Under the pieces are notes generated by a model. The model was not told the origin of the DNA and searched no databases. It saw only the letters and a program-made list of their open reading frames with translations. DNA of 64,000 nt from Rhizomys pruinosus (lineage: Eukaryota > Chordata > Mammalia > Rodentia > Spalacidae): positions 3,133,389 through 3,197,388 of the forward strand of contig VZQC01013731.1 in the NCBI GenBank assembly GCA_009823505.1. The letters are read 5' to 3'. The first letter of the stretch is position 1. Each line of letters opens with the position of its first letter. Of the stretch, positions 10,706 to 21,368 are shown one piece after another. The translations under genes and the position numbers were made by a program.

Positions 10706-11150
10706 CTGGGTGTGGTGGCGCACACCTTTAATACTAGCACTTGGGAGGCAGAGCCAGGCGGATCTTTGTGAGTTCAAGGCCAACCTGGTCTAGGGTTGGC
10801 TTGAGAGAACTTTTATCACTAAGCTACCCTCTTAGGCTGCCAACCTGACTTTTCCTTGTTGAGCCATGTGTACCATCCTTTCCATCTGCTGGGAATGCAT
10901 CCCTATCCCACACTCTGAAGGCTAGCCCTCAGAGCCTTTCCTGATTGCTGCCTCAGAAATTGCCACACTTACTTGCCCTTTACTGACTACTGTGATTTTA
11001 ATTCTGTTTAGCACTTATGACTTGATATTTTCTTATGTTTTTTTCATTTATTCTTTATCTCTCCCCATTAGAATACAAGCTTTCATGTCTTATTCCCTTA
11101 TACCCCACAGCTAGGGCTACAGGGAGACCCTGTATCGAAAAGACAAAAAA
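10706..11150 (+). mobile_element. B1 SINE interrupted by a 316-bp insert
   Basis: B1 sequence runs 10706-10792 to gaccaacctggtcta-type sequence and resumes at 11109 (agctagggctacaggg) to a poly(A) tail. About 18 B1 bases are missing at the break. The insert 10793-11108 is not a transposon; see the inverted copy. Confidence 0.9.
10803..11099 (-). repeat. 297-bp inverted copy of 13132-13428
   Basis: Compared base by base, this stretch is identical to the reverse complement of 13132-13428. The source is single-copy intron containing an L2-like piece. The junctions carry a few extra bases (gggttggctt; taccccac). Confidence 0.93.
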
Positions 11151-12214
11151 AAAAAAAAAATTAAAAAATAAAAATAAAGTTGATTACTTATAGATGACAT
11201 GCATTTCCTATGTCTGCTGTGACTTTTTATTATTTTATTAGAAACTTGGCACTTAGACATATATTATCCTAAATTTTTGTAGGTTATGCATCTGGCATGG
11301 GTCTCACTGAGTTAAAAATAAAGATCAGCACCTTTAATTTGGAACTACTGTGGTGTGGCACCTACAGGACACTTCAATATTCCATGCATTATAAGCTTCT
11401 TCACAAACTATTCCTGCCCTCTATGATCATTGGGAATCATTTGGCATACAGCTTTTACACTTTGGCAAGTTTCTTATCAGTTATGTGCAGGCAGTTGTTC
11501 AGGAAAGCATTGGAACGATTCCCTTACAAATCTGTAATTGTCTAAAGTGTAATTCCCACATTCCACTACTCTGTACCTAAAGTTGTAGCTGCCTCAGCCT
11601 CCTAACAAATTTTAGTCTGTTAATTGTCAGTGAGACCACTTGGCTTTATTTGGGTTGCCCTTCTGTCCTGCAGTCTTGACTGCTCTGGGCATTGAGCTTC
11701 AGCAGGTGAAAGTATTGCCTCATTATTCCCTCTCCTCAGGTGCAGTAGTCCATACTTCTTGTTGTGCAATAATTGAAAACTGTTCTTTCATCTATTTTGT
11801 GCTGTTTCTAGTTGTTTATGGCAGGAGGGAAAATTCTCATAGCATTTAATCCTTCATGGGAAGAAACAAGTCTTGTCTTTTATTATTACAGTTTAGCTTG
11901 ACATTCTTTTATCTTATAGTAATACTAAAGATTTTGAATCAGTTGCAGGCAGCTCTGTTAGTCTCTAAATGTGATATTCATCAGGCCTAAGATCTGCATT
12001 TCAGCAAAGGTCTTGAGGATCTTGACAAAGTAGCATTAGGAGTGTTGGACTTTGATTTAAGTCCCATTGCTGCTGTCCATCCAGTGACTGTGGCCATGTT
12101 CTGTGCCTGATTCACCACAGGGTTTCTGTGTCCACTCATTTCATTCTCATAAGCACCCTCTATACCAAAAGTCAGCAAGGTGTTCTCAGAGCACTGTTTG
12201 TCCTCATTCCCTGC
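11151..12214. other. Intron sequence without recognised features
   Basis: AT-rich; short open frames only. The target sequence of the SINE pile-up (aaagttgattactta) appears at about 11173, echoing the TSD at 9791, so the 9.8-11.15 kb cluster grew at one site. Confidence 0.5.
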
Positions 12215-12310
12215 TTGATTGTAAGCTTCTGAAGGACAGGAGCACTGCTTTGTTCCTGGCTCCTGGTATACACTAAGTGCATGTTAAATATTCACTGAAA
12301 GAATTAATTA
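12215..12310. repeat. L2-like remnant
   Basis: gaaggacaggagcactgctttgttcctgg and the following aagtgcatgttaaatattcactgaa match the 3' region common to ancient L2 copies. Confidence 0.5.
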
Positions 12311-12311
12311 G

Positions 12312-12400
12312 GTAATATTTTTCAGTATACAGCTGAGTAAGTTGTGGCTCAAAGTTATCGGTTCACCTAAAGTCAAACCACTAGCTAGTGTCTTAAAAGT
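12312..12400 (-). repeat. MIR-like remnant
   Basis: Short stretch with the MIR order (gctgagtaagttgtggctcaaag, then aagtcaaaccactagctag). Confidence 0.4.
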
Positions 12401-12616
12401 CTTTCCCATTCTTCATCATATCTCCTTCCTGGATCTACCTAATGAAGGTCCTTTGATAACTAGATACCTGCTAGAAAAGGTTATCCTTGTATTTATGATT
12501 TTATCTTCAAAATCTTATATTGTAAACTGGCATTATAAACATTGGGTCACTTACTGGTAGGTATGTTGTGTCCTGTGTCTTCAATAAAGAGTAGACTGTT
12601 GAAAGTAGCCACTTGA

Positions 12617-12769
12617 GCTGGGCGTGGTGGCACACGCCTTTAATCCTAGCACTTGGGAGGCAGAGGCAGACGGATCTTTGTGAGTTCAAGGCCAGCCTGG
12701 TCTACAGAGTGAGTTCCAGGACAGCTGGGACTACAGGGAGACCCTGTCTCAAAAAGACCAAAAAAAAAA
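12617..12769 (+). mobile_element. B1 SINE, 16-bp TSD
   Basis: gaaagtagccacttga at 12601-12616 and 12770-12785. Confidence 0.95.
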
Positions 12770-13039
12770 GAAAGTAGCCACTTGAATTTCACTTGTTGAT
12801 ATACTGGTTTTCTTTGCTCACACATGGGTTTCGCTTCTGTAACCTCAGTGTCAAGTAAGGGAACAGAGAGTCAGAAAAGTGAAGTGAATGAGAGTTGCTT
12901 CCCTTATATTCTGAATATAATAGTTTTAAATGTAGTTAACTGGCATTCATTAGCATTTGTAGTTTCAAGCTAATCTTTTAATCACCCAGCCACCACTCTC
13001 AGTTTTACAGATAGAGAGCAACCCCAGAGCCTACAGAAA

Positions 13040-13260
13040 GCTGCTTTTAATGATTCTCAACTCATTCATTCAGTAATTAGCAGCTGCTCACATGCTTTTA
13101 CCAGGTACTATTCTAGACTTTGGTGGTACTGAAGGGAATAAGACATGAAAGCTTGTATTCTAATGGGGAGAGATAAAGAATAAATGAAAAAAACATAAGA
13201 AAATATCAAGTCATAAGTGCTAAACAGAATTAAAATCACAGTAGTCAGTAAAGGGCAAGT
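13040..13260. repeat. L2-like remnant, source of the 10.8-kb inverted copy
   Basis: ctcattcattcagtaatta, accaggtactattctaga and ttctaatggggagaga follow the common L2 3' pattern. Confidence 0.5.
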
Positions 13261-13512
13261 AAGTGTGGCAATTTCTGAGGCAGCAATCAGGAAAGGCTCT
13301 GAGGGCTAGCCTTCAGAGTGTGGGATAGGGATGCATTCCCAGCAGATGGAAAGGATGGTACACATGGCTCAACAAGGAAAAGTCAGGTTGGCAGCCTAAG
13401 AGGGTAGCTTAGTGATAAAAGTTCTCTCTCGCCTATGAAAAGTGAGGGAAGCAAAAGTTAACCAGCTGAAAAGTACCAGACCTTTCCCCATGAAGCTCAT
13501 TAAGATATGTAA

Positions 13513-13670
13513 GTCGGGCATGGTAGCACATGCCTTTAATCCCTACACTTGGGAGACAGAGGCAGGCAGATCTCTGAGTTGAAGGCCAGCCTACTCTACA
13601 TATTGAGTTAGGCCCTGGGGCTATAGAGAGACCCTATCTCAAAAAGAACAAAAAAAAAAAAAAAAAAGTA
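13513..13670 (+). mobile_element. B1 SINE, diverged
   Basis: gtcgggcatggtagcacatg through ctatctcaaaaag plus a poly(A) tail. Confidence 0.88.
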
Positions 13671-14460
13671 TATAAAGAGTAAAGGTGGCTGTGTTGCTTC
13701 TACATTCCTGAATGAAATGCATCAACAGAATATTAGCACCAAAGCACTGAAGAAATACTTTAGAACTTGGAGGCATTATGCATTAGTTTTTCCTGCCAGA
13801 AACAATGCCAAAGAGAAAAGACAACTGTGAATTAGTTTAGTAGACAGTCCCAGTTGGCGGTTAAGGAATTGAAAGGAAACTACATGGGAAATGTCTGTCA
13901 GGCAAACAGTCTCTATAAACTTAGCTTAGTTAGGTTTTACCAACAGTGCAATGTAGGTAGTATGTAGCACATTCAACATAAGTGAAGTCATCTAAAATAT
14001 TGATTTAACATATGCTCACCTGTTTCCAGAGCTACTGTTCCTCCCAAATCGTCCTTTTGTCTCTGAAATTACCTTTCAGACTACATTTTTCCAAGACCAC
14101 CTTCTCCCTTGTGCTTGTAATGGGGAGTTTTGAGCTGAAGCCAGATTTCAGCTCAGCCCCATCATCATCTTGCCAACGCCAAGCTGAGCACCTCCCCTAC
14201 ACAGTTCACTTTTCAGAGCAGCTTCCAGTGGGGTCCTGGTACGGAGGAGGGCCATAGCGTTACCCATGCTTCCTGTGGAGCCCTCCTGCAGGACAGAAGC
14301 AATGCTTAGCTGTCCACAGTGCCAGCCTACATGTTGCCAGAGAGGACAGAGTGCCTAGTAGACATCAAAAACATTTCCAAATTTGTCTAACTTATGGATG
14401 TAATCCTTTTCAACATATTCTAAAATCCAGAACTAGCACAAAACTTGAAAATGGGTGATT
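13671..14460. other. Intron sequence, nothing recognised
   Basis: No repeat or coding stretch supported; the 81-codon frame at 14012 lacks splice context or family resemblance. Confidence 0.5.
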
Positions 14461-14462
14461 TT

Positions 14463-14695
14463 GGGGCTGAAGAGATAGCTCAGCAGTTAAGAGCACTGAC
14501 TGCTCTTGCAAGAGGACCCGGGTTCAATTCCCAGCACCCACATGGCAGCTAAAAACCATTTTTAACTCCAGTTCCAGGGGAATCTAACACCCTCTTCTGA
14601 CCTCCACAACATTGCATGACATGGGTGCACCTACTTACATGCAGACAGTACACTCACACACATAAAATAATAAGTAAAAAAAAAAAAAAATGGAT
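14463..14695 (+). mobile_element. B2 SINE
   Basis: ggggctgaagagatagctca head, agaggacccgggttcaattc, poly(A) tail. Confidence 0.92.
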
Positions 14696-15204
14696 GTTTT
14701 CTGCCCCTCCTTTTAGGCAGAAGAGTCATTATTCGAGTCTCACACCATAGCTTTATCTGCAAATAAAGAAAAGATAATGCTAATATATAGTCCTCAGTAC
14801 TATTCATCCTGTGTTTTGACCAAATGCTTCTTGATCCTTATGATTCTTACACATCTACCTGAAAATAACATTTATCTTTTTCAAAACCCCAACCATAAAT
14901 CAGTCATAATGGAAACTCTTGTTTTTATTGCAAGGCTGTGTGCACCAACCTTTGTGTCTAAAGTGTTTACCTGGCTTTTTCACAGCTGACTCAGTGCATT
15001 GGAGCCTTTTAATGCAACCTGCATGGCAGTGTGGTCACCAGATCTATATGATGTCTTTAAATTTTCTGTTTGATTGATGGCATATTGCTCTCAACTTCAA
15101 TCTATTTACTTTCATGATTGGGGCTTCAAATGTAGAGATATGAAAGAGAAAAAACAGAAATGAATGCGTGGCTCCTGGATCAGTAAACTGAAGAGATTTT
15201 CCCT
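14696..15204. other. Intron sequence, nothing recognised
   Basis: AT-rich, without named repeats. Confidence 0.5.
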
Positions 15205-15323
15205 TTAGTCCCAGCTGGCCTGGAACTCACTATGAAGACCAGGCTGGCCTTGAATTTACAGAGATCCGCCTGCCTCTGTCTCCCGAGTGCTGGGATTAAA
15301 AGCATGTGCCACCACATCCAGCA
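15205..15323 (-). mobile_element. B1 SINE
   Basis: agtcccagctggcctggaac through ccaccacatccagca, reverse orientation, tail missing. Confidence 0.85.
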
Positions 15324-15351
15324 CAATTCACTTCTTAAAATAAGCAGTTCA

Positions 15352-15600
15352 GGGGCTGGAGAGATGGCCTAGCAGTTAAGAGTGCCGACTGCTCTTGCAG
15401 AGGACCTGGGTTCGATCCCCAGCACCCACATGGCGGCTGAGAACCGTCTGAAACTCCAATTCCAGGAGAACTCCAGTTCCAGGGGAATCCGACACCCTCT
15501 TCTGACCTCCGCGGCATTGCACAACACGGGTGCACAGACCTACATGCAGACAGTACATTTATACACATAAAAAAAATAAAATAAAATAAAAAATAAAAAA
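15352..15600 (+). mobile_element. B2 SINE, 15-bp TSD
   Basis: aaaataagcagttca at 15337-15351 and 15601-15615. It contains an internal duplication aactccaRttccaggRgaa, seen in several of this window's young B2s, which may mark a subfamily. Confidence 0.94.
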
Positions 15601-15902
15601 AAAATAAGCAGTTCAAGGAGTTCTGACAAATAGATACATAATAATAAAATATAATATATAAATCATTTTCATCACTACAAAAGCTCCTGTATGTTCCATC
15701 AAATCAGACCCTTCTCCTTACCCCTAGTCCAAGGAAACCACCTACACACACATACCCATGCACACACTTGCACCCATATATGCACTCACAAAGGGCCTTG
15801 AGCATGCTAGATAAATACATCCATGGCCCTGAGTTTCTCATTTTAAAAATGCAAATGATGCTTAATGTACCATGTAGTTGTTAGAAGTTAATGAATGAAG
15901 TG

Positions 15903-16115
15903 AGAGCTGGGACTGTAGCTCAGTTGTAGAGTGCTTGCCTAGTATGCATGAAGCCCTAGGTTGGATCCCCAGCACCAAACAAAACCAGGCAGGCGGCATG
16001 GGCTACAATCTCAGCACATGAAGTAGATTCAGGATGACCGGAAGTTCAAGGTCATCTTTGGCTATTTAAGTTGGAAGATATCTTGGTATACATGAAATTT
16101 TATCTCCAAAGAAAA
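15903..16115 (+). mobile_element. B4 SINE (ID head + B1-like body)
   Basis: gactgtagctcagttgtaga and ggttggatccccagcacc form the ID head; a decayed B1-like body follows (aggatgaccggaagttcaagg). Confidence 0.75.
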
Positions 16116-16277
16116 AAATGAAGTTAAATAGTTGATAATTTTGCTATACAAAGGAAATTATAAATGGTTGCATATGAGTTACTTGCTCAGAAGACTTTAA
16201 ATACGAGCTCTGCTGACTCTCAAATGTGGATGTCTCAGCTCATTTTTGGATACCCTCATGTAAGAATCAAACCCTCA

Positions 16278-16412
16278 GCCGGGTATGGTGGTACACACCT
16301 TTAATCCCAGCAGTCTGGTGGATCTCTGAGTTCAAGGCCAGCCTGGTCTACATAGCAAGTTCCAGGACAGCTGGGGCTATAGGGAGACCCTGTCTCAAAA
16401 AGACAAAAAAAA
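16278..16412 (+). mobile_element. B1 SINE with a short internal deletion
   Basis: cagccgggtatggtggtaca through ctgtctcaaaaagac. agaatcaaaccc-like repeats lie at 16264, 16414 and 16538, so this B1 and the next partial one share a target. Confidence 0.88.
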
Positions 16413-16426
16413 AGATTCAAACCCAC

Positions 16427-16536
16427 TTGGGAGGCAGAAGCAGGTGGATCTCTGTGTGGTCAAAGTCAGCCTGGTCTACATAGTGAATTCCAGGACAGCT
16501 GGGGCTACAGGGAAACCCTGTCTCAAAAACACCAAA
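16427..16536 (+). mobile_element. B1 SINE, 5'-truncated
   Basis: Begins at cttgggaggcagaagcagg and ends ctgtctcaaaaacacc. Confidence 0.85.
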
Positions 16537-16678
16537 AAGAATCAAACCCACTTTGTCAACCTTCTTTCATGATTCTGACATTTCTCTGACTCTAACCAAA
16601 ATCTCAAGTCTTCAAAATACATCTTCCTTTTTACTCTGAGGGATAGCCAAGTAGTAACTACAATTTGAGTGCCCATTG

Positions 16679-16876
16679 TAGGGGTTGGGTTGGGTTGGGT
16701 TGGTTTGGTTTGGTTTGGTTTGGTTTGGTTTGGTTTGGTTTGGTTTGGTTTGGTTTGGTGTTTGGTTTGGTGTTTGATTTGGGTTGAGTTCGGTTGGGTT
16801 GGGTTTGGGGTTAGGGTGGTTGGGGTTGGGGTGGTTGGGGTTGGGGTTGGGTTGGGTTGGGTTGGGCTGGGTGTTT
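16679..16876. repeat. G-rich pentanucleotide tract (GGTTT)n/(GGGTT)n
   Basis: About 200 bp of tandem GGGTT and GGTTT units, then irregular GGGGTT-containing runs. It is low-complexity; the long Pro- and Gly/Val-rich open frames over it are artefacts. The strand asymmetry is strong. Confidence 0.95.
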
Positions 16877-16948
16877 GGTGAGTTCTGTGGATCATACCCA
16901 GGTCCTCATGCATGCTCTACCCTCTCGTTTTAAAAACATAATTGACAA

Positions 16949-17090
16949 CCAGGCTCAGTGGAACATGCCTTTAATCCCAGCATTCGAGAGGCAGAGGCAG
17001 GTAGATCGCTGTGAGTGCAAGGCCAACCTGGTCTATATAGTTCCAGGCCAGCTGGGGCAACAGGGAGACCTTGTGTCAAAAACACCTAAA
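16949..17090 (+). mobile_element. B1 SINE, diverged
   Basis: ccaggctcagtggaacatgc through ttgtgtcaaaaacacc; lacks part of the gtctacagag region. Confidence 0.8.
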
Positions 17091-17395
17091 AAGCTTTTTC
17101 CTGCAGGGAGCCGATGCAGGACTTCCTTTTCTGATCAATGAGTAGAAGTTGGTGTCTCTAAAAAGGCTATTGAAGTGCAAACATAAACCCCTCACAGGAA
17201 CAATGGCACCCTGTTTCTCTGAGAGGTGGCATGCAGATGCCAAGGAACCATCCAAGTGAATGCTTAACAGACAGTAATTGGCTTAAAACCTGATTCTTCC
17301 CAGGAACAACTTCCAGGATTTTGAATAATAAAAAAAATCAGTAACTCCAGGCACTTTTCAACAGTGAGAGTGGCAACCCATAGAAGTACCAGCCA

Positions 17396-17628
17396 GGGGC
17401 TAGAGAGATGGCCTAGAGGTTAAGAGCACCAACTGCTCTTGCAGAGGACCCGGATTCGATCCCCAGCACCCACATGGAGGCTGAGAACCGTCTTTAACTC
17501 CAGTTCCAGGGGAATCCAACGCCCTCTTCTGACCTCCGCAGCATTGCATGACACAAGTGCACAAACCTGCATGCAGACAGTACATTCATACACATAAAAA
17601 TAAATTAATTAATTAAATATAAAAAAAA
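17396..17628 (+). mobile_element. B2 SINE, 14-bp TSD
   Basis: agaagtaccagcca at 17382-17395 and 17629-17642. Confidence 0.94.
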
Positions 17629-17642
17629 AGAAGTACCAGCCA

Positions 17643-18119
17643 GAAAGTTCTGAGAATGGCCAGTGACAAGATTTGTATCAGGTTAACATCAAGAACAGGC
17701 CTATGAAATTTTTAAACGTGTTTTTTACTCCTTTTGATTCAAAAGAGATGTTCCCCTTTTAAATGTGAATGGAACTAAAAGTGGGTAAAAGTGAGGGCTG
17801 GTGATCCACCTGGATGTAGCCCCTTATCTGATAATTGTCATTCTGTGGAAATCGTCATGGGTAAGGAACCATACATGCCAGTGTACTGAAGCTAGTTCCA
17901 TATTATAAAGTTAATTAACTGTACGTGGGCTGAATTTCCTTTGCTTATTCATCTAGTAGTGGTTGCTTCCTGATTATTGTGAATACTATAATAAACATGC
18001 AAGTATCAGTGTTAACAAAAAAAAGAGAGTAAAAAAACATAATTGGACCTTATGTATATTTTTGCTTAATACCTGGTTTTAATATAGTTATTAGCAGTAC
18101 AGATCCACAATCCAACCCC
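17643..18119. other. Intron sequence, nothing recognised
   Basis: No named repeat or coding stretch. Confidence 0.5.
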
Positions 18120-18260
18120 TTGTTTAGTTTTATCCCCTAACCTCACAGGTTCTAAGGATGGGTTATTGGACAAGTCACTTAATCTAAGTGTCTCTTGTAA
18201 AATGAAGATAACTGCTATGAAGATTCAAAATGGAAAACTTTTAGCACTGTAAGCCCTCCG
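18120..18260 (+). repeat. MIR-like remnant
   Basis: ggacaagtcacttaatct and cttgtaaaatgaagataact match the MIR core order. Confidence 0.55.
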
Positions 18261-18400
18261 TACATTTCAGCTGGTTTTTATTGCTGGTGAGCTTTTTGTT
18301 TTCTCATTCAGCTCTGCAAGGTATTTTGCAAATGATGAGAAAAATGAAATAGCACTTTCAAAATAACAGAGCAACTAATATTTTTAAAAGATGAGATTTG

Positions 18401-18592
18401 TTTGTTTTTTTTGTTGTTGTTTTATTTATTTATTTTTTTTTTTGGTCTTTTTTTTGAGACAGGGTCTCCCTGTATCCCCAGCTGTCCTGGAACTCACTCT
18501 GTAGACCAGGCTGGCCTTGAACTCACAGAGATCCACCTACCTCTGCCTCCCAAGTGCTAGGATTAAAGGCCTGCACCACCACGCCCGGCTGG
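18401..18592 (-). mobile_element. B1 SINE, head-to-head with the next B2
   Basis: Reverse B1 with a T-rich start and cgcccggct end. It abuts the head of a + strand B2 without spacer. Confidence 0.92.
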
Positions 18593-18816
18593 AGGGATAG
18601 CCTAGCGGTTAAGAACACCGACTGCTCTCGCAGAGGACCCGGGTTCGATCCCCAGCACCCACATGGTGGCCGAGAACCGTCTGTAACTCCAATTCCAGGA
18701 GAACTCCAGTTCCAGGGGAATCCGAGACCCTCTTCTGACCTCCGCGGCATTGCACGACACGGATGCACAAACCTACATGCAGACAGTACATTCGTACAAA
18801 CAAACAAACAAACAAA

Positions 18817-18851
<35 letters not shown>

Positions 18852-18873
18852 AAATAAAAAAAAAAAAAAAGAA
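18590..18873 (+). mobile_element. B2 SINE, head-to-head with B1
   Basis: ggctggagggatagcctagc head, (AAAT)n tail. One TSD, agatgagatttg, flanks the B1+B2 pair as a unit (18389-18400 and 18874-18885). Confidence 0.92.
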
Positions 18874-18899
18874 AGATGAGATTTGAAGCCGGAGTTATC

Positions 18900-19062
18900 T
18901 GCCTCCAAAATCCTGTTTCCCACTTTGTTATCTCATGTTTATCTTTCTGCCTGAAAAGTGTTCTTCTTATATCTAACTGGAATAATCTTTCCAAGCCCAG
19001 CTCAAGCTGTGTCCTTCATCTAACACAAAATGTGATCTTTCCCTCAAAATCCTTATAGCAGT
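18900..19062. repeat. L2-like remnant
   Basis: ccaagcccagctcaagctgtgtcc and ttccctcaaaatcctta follow the L2 3' pattern. Confidence 0.4.
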
Positions 19063-19065
19063 AGG

Positions 19066-19352
19066 GACTGGAGGATTGGCTCAGCTGGTAAAGTGCATGC
19101 AGTCATGTAAACACCTGTGTAAACACCTGTGTAAAAAGTGCAGCATGGTAGCACATGCCTCTAATCTCAGCTTTGGGAAGGAAGAGACAGGAGGATGCCT
19201 GGAGCTGACTGGCCTGAAATAAGTGAGTTTTGGTTCAGTGAGAATACCCTACCTCAAAAAATAACAGAGGGATTGAAGGTGACACCCACCATCACCCTCT
19301 AGCCTCCATATGCAAGCACACACATGTGCCCACATACATACCAAAAAAGAAA
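19066..19352 (+). mobile_element. B4-type SINE, decayed
   Basis: ggaggattggctcagctggtaaag head, a B1-like middle (cagcatggtagcacatgcc) and an acacccaccatcaccctctagcc end. Confidence 0.65.
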
Positions 19353-19779
19353 AAAAATGCCTGCAGCAGTATGTGACTCATTTGTACATATAAACCTCTG
19401 TGGAACTCCATGAGCTTGTCATTGACACCAGGGTGAGGTTTGAACCTTTTTCCCCCTTGGACCCATTTCTTCTGAAGTAGAGCATTTTTTTAACTAAATA
19501 GATACTTAATAGCCACTTAAATTGAACAGACATTGTTCAAGTCCCAAATGGAGAATTCTGTCCAGTTCCAACCAGAAATTGTTTCCTTCATGGTGTTTCT
19601 CTATGTCAAGCCCTGTAACAGACTCAGGGCTTAAAGAGAGAAACAAGCCACATTTCCTTCCTTCAAGAATTTACAGTTTCATGGAGATGTTTGAAATCAG
19701 TAGTTCTTTCATTATAGAGACATTATCATCAAATGAGCGAACACTTGATAATGACAATGAATTCTTATTGTTTGTACAG

Positions 19780-19946
19780 ATACAGTCATCTCCTCCAGCT
19801 GCTGTACCAGTTTAGACTACATGGTCACCTACCTCTTCAAGCATATATCAAAAGAGGGAAAGAAACCACTTCGATGCAGAGAGGCTGTGCAGGCTGGTCA
19901 GAGACTATTACATTTTATGCAACAAAACCCAGATGTCCTACAGCAG
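19780..19946 (+). CDS. RANBP17: RANBP17 coding exon (fourth from last)
   Basis: The exon lies between a pyrimidine-rich acceptor (ttgtttgtacag) and the donor cag|gtaacc. It begins with the last two bases of a split codon and ends in phase 0. The frame reads TVISSSCCTSLDYMVTYLFK, then KHISKEGKKPL and RLLHFMQQNPDVLQQ. Exportin-7 has the same plan at this point: a CC..LD..VTYLFK helix, a variable basic linker, then FLHIMQQ. These are C-terminal HEAT-type helices of an importin-beta superfamily transport receptor that binds RanGTP and cargo and shuttles through nuclear pores. The exon is 167 nt with no internal stop in this frame. Other open frames across it are chance. It is isolated, with no neighbouring exon for 33 kb downstream. 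Confidence 0.92.
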
Positions 19947-20429
19947 GTAACCTTGCCTAAGAGAGTGCTTCCAAGAGCCAGACTGGCTCCTCAACTTCTA
20001 TTATGTTTTGTCAATATGTTTAGTAGTTTTAGGAGTGTTTTCTCTGAAAATGGATAGTATACTGGTTTCAGAATTACTCCCTCACAAGAAATCCTAATGC
20101 TGTTTAGTTTACTACAGAATTCAAAAGGCAGATAGTTCTTTCTGAGGCCTAGGAAAAATAGAGCAAAACTGGAACTAGAAACAGTCATCCTCTGATTTCT
20201 TTCCTGGAGCCTTGGATAATGCCATGTGAAATATGTAGTGAGGTCTTTGGTATGTTAGGACACAATCATGTAGGCTCCTAGTCTACCAGATAACTTGCTA
20301 GAAATTGTCCATTCATGATAGTATATAGTTGGTAGTATTTCCAGTTCAAGATCAGAAGCCATAGTTCAGACAGATTAGGTAATATTCCCACAAATATCCA
20401 ATTTGTTTGTAATAATGCCACAATTTTTA
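19947..20429 (+). other. Start of the 33-kb intron, nothing recognised
   Basis: Follows the donor gtaacc; no repeat assigned. Confidence 0.5.
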
Positions 20430-20660
20430 ATTTTCCTTTTTAAAAAATACTTTATTTATTTAAATATATTAGTATATTGCCTGCATGTGTGTAAATGTAC
20501 CAAGATCATATAATCCCTGCAGAAGTCAGAAGAGGGCATCAAATCTCCTGGAACTAGAGTTACAGATGGTGGTTAGCTGCCATGGTATGCTGAAAATTAA
20601 ACCTGAGTCCTCTGCAAGAGCAGCCAGTGCTCTTAACCACTGAGCCATCTCTCCAGCCCC
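20430..20660 (-). mobile_element. B2 SINE, older
   Basis: agaagtcagaagagggcatc and ccactgagccatctctccagccc. Confidence 0.85.
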
Positions 20661-20736
20661 TAATGTTACTTTTATGTTTTCTAACTTCTATGTTTTTATG
20701 TTTTCTAACTGCCTGATATAGGTTAAGTCCAAGCTT

Positions 20737-20792
20737 CATGTTGTTTTAATTAACTCACCTCTGTCATGTTGTTTTAATTAACTCACCTCTGT
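20737..20792. repeat. Perfect 28-bp tandem duplication
   Basis: Two adjacent identical copies beginning catgttgttttaatta (20737-20764, 20765-20792). Just upstream, ttttatgttttctaact also occurs twice. Confidence 0.95.
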
Positions 20793-21368
20793 CAGTCAGA
20801 GAAACAATATGTATGAGAAATGAACATGCATGACACAGAGAACAGTGCCGTTTTCCAGGATATGCTATTACTGTGATTGGTATTTCCACTTTACCAAGTT
20901 TGGAAAACTTCTTTTGCCAGATTATAGCCATAATAGTCTGATTTGCTAAAGTAAATATTTCAGCTGACTGTATTAGCATTAGTGAACAAATAAGTCATCT
21001 GTGATCAGCAGAAAATGTCACTATGGGTGAAAAACCATGAAAATAGAATAGGACAGCCAGGGAAGAGGAAGGGCTTCCTAGCTGTATGTTTTTGTTTTGT
21101 TTTGTTTTGTTTATTTTTGTTGTTTGAGGGTTTTTTTTACTAATATTTAAATGAAATTAGGTAATATAAATGCAGAAGGTAAGCTTCATTTGTGGTGATA
21201 TTTCAGTTAACCAGTTGCAGTCCAAGGATGAAGAGATGATATGTAAATCATATTTTGAGTAAGTAGCAAAGGACTTGTAAGCCTATAACTATTTAGTGTG
21301 ACCCTGAAACTATTCAGCTTGTTGGTCACACAGTAAAAGAAAAAGGGATTCATTGAGAATCTGGTCAA
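20793..21368. other. Intron sequence with a short (TTTTG)n run
   Basis: A TTTTG run lies at about 21088-21112; otherwise nothing recognised. Confidence 0.5.

Noticed and set aside
11640..11849. Possible extra RANBP17 exon upstream of 19780
   Set aside because: No match to the residues expected before the 19780 exon, and no acceptor/donor pair in a matching phase.
15903..15980. tRNA gene (box A/B-like sequence)
   Set aside because: It is the tRNA-derived head of an ID/B4 SINE. The many B2 heads give the same false signal.
16542..16913. 123-codon Pro/Asn/Thr-rich frame
   Set aside because: Produced by the GGTTT/GGGTT simple repeat; no start context, homology or splice support.
19733..19960. 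Alternative frames over the 19780 exon
   Set aside because: Only the frame that reads SLDYMVTYLFK fits the exportin-7/RANBP17 family and the splice phases.
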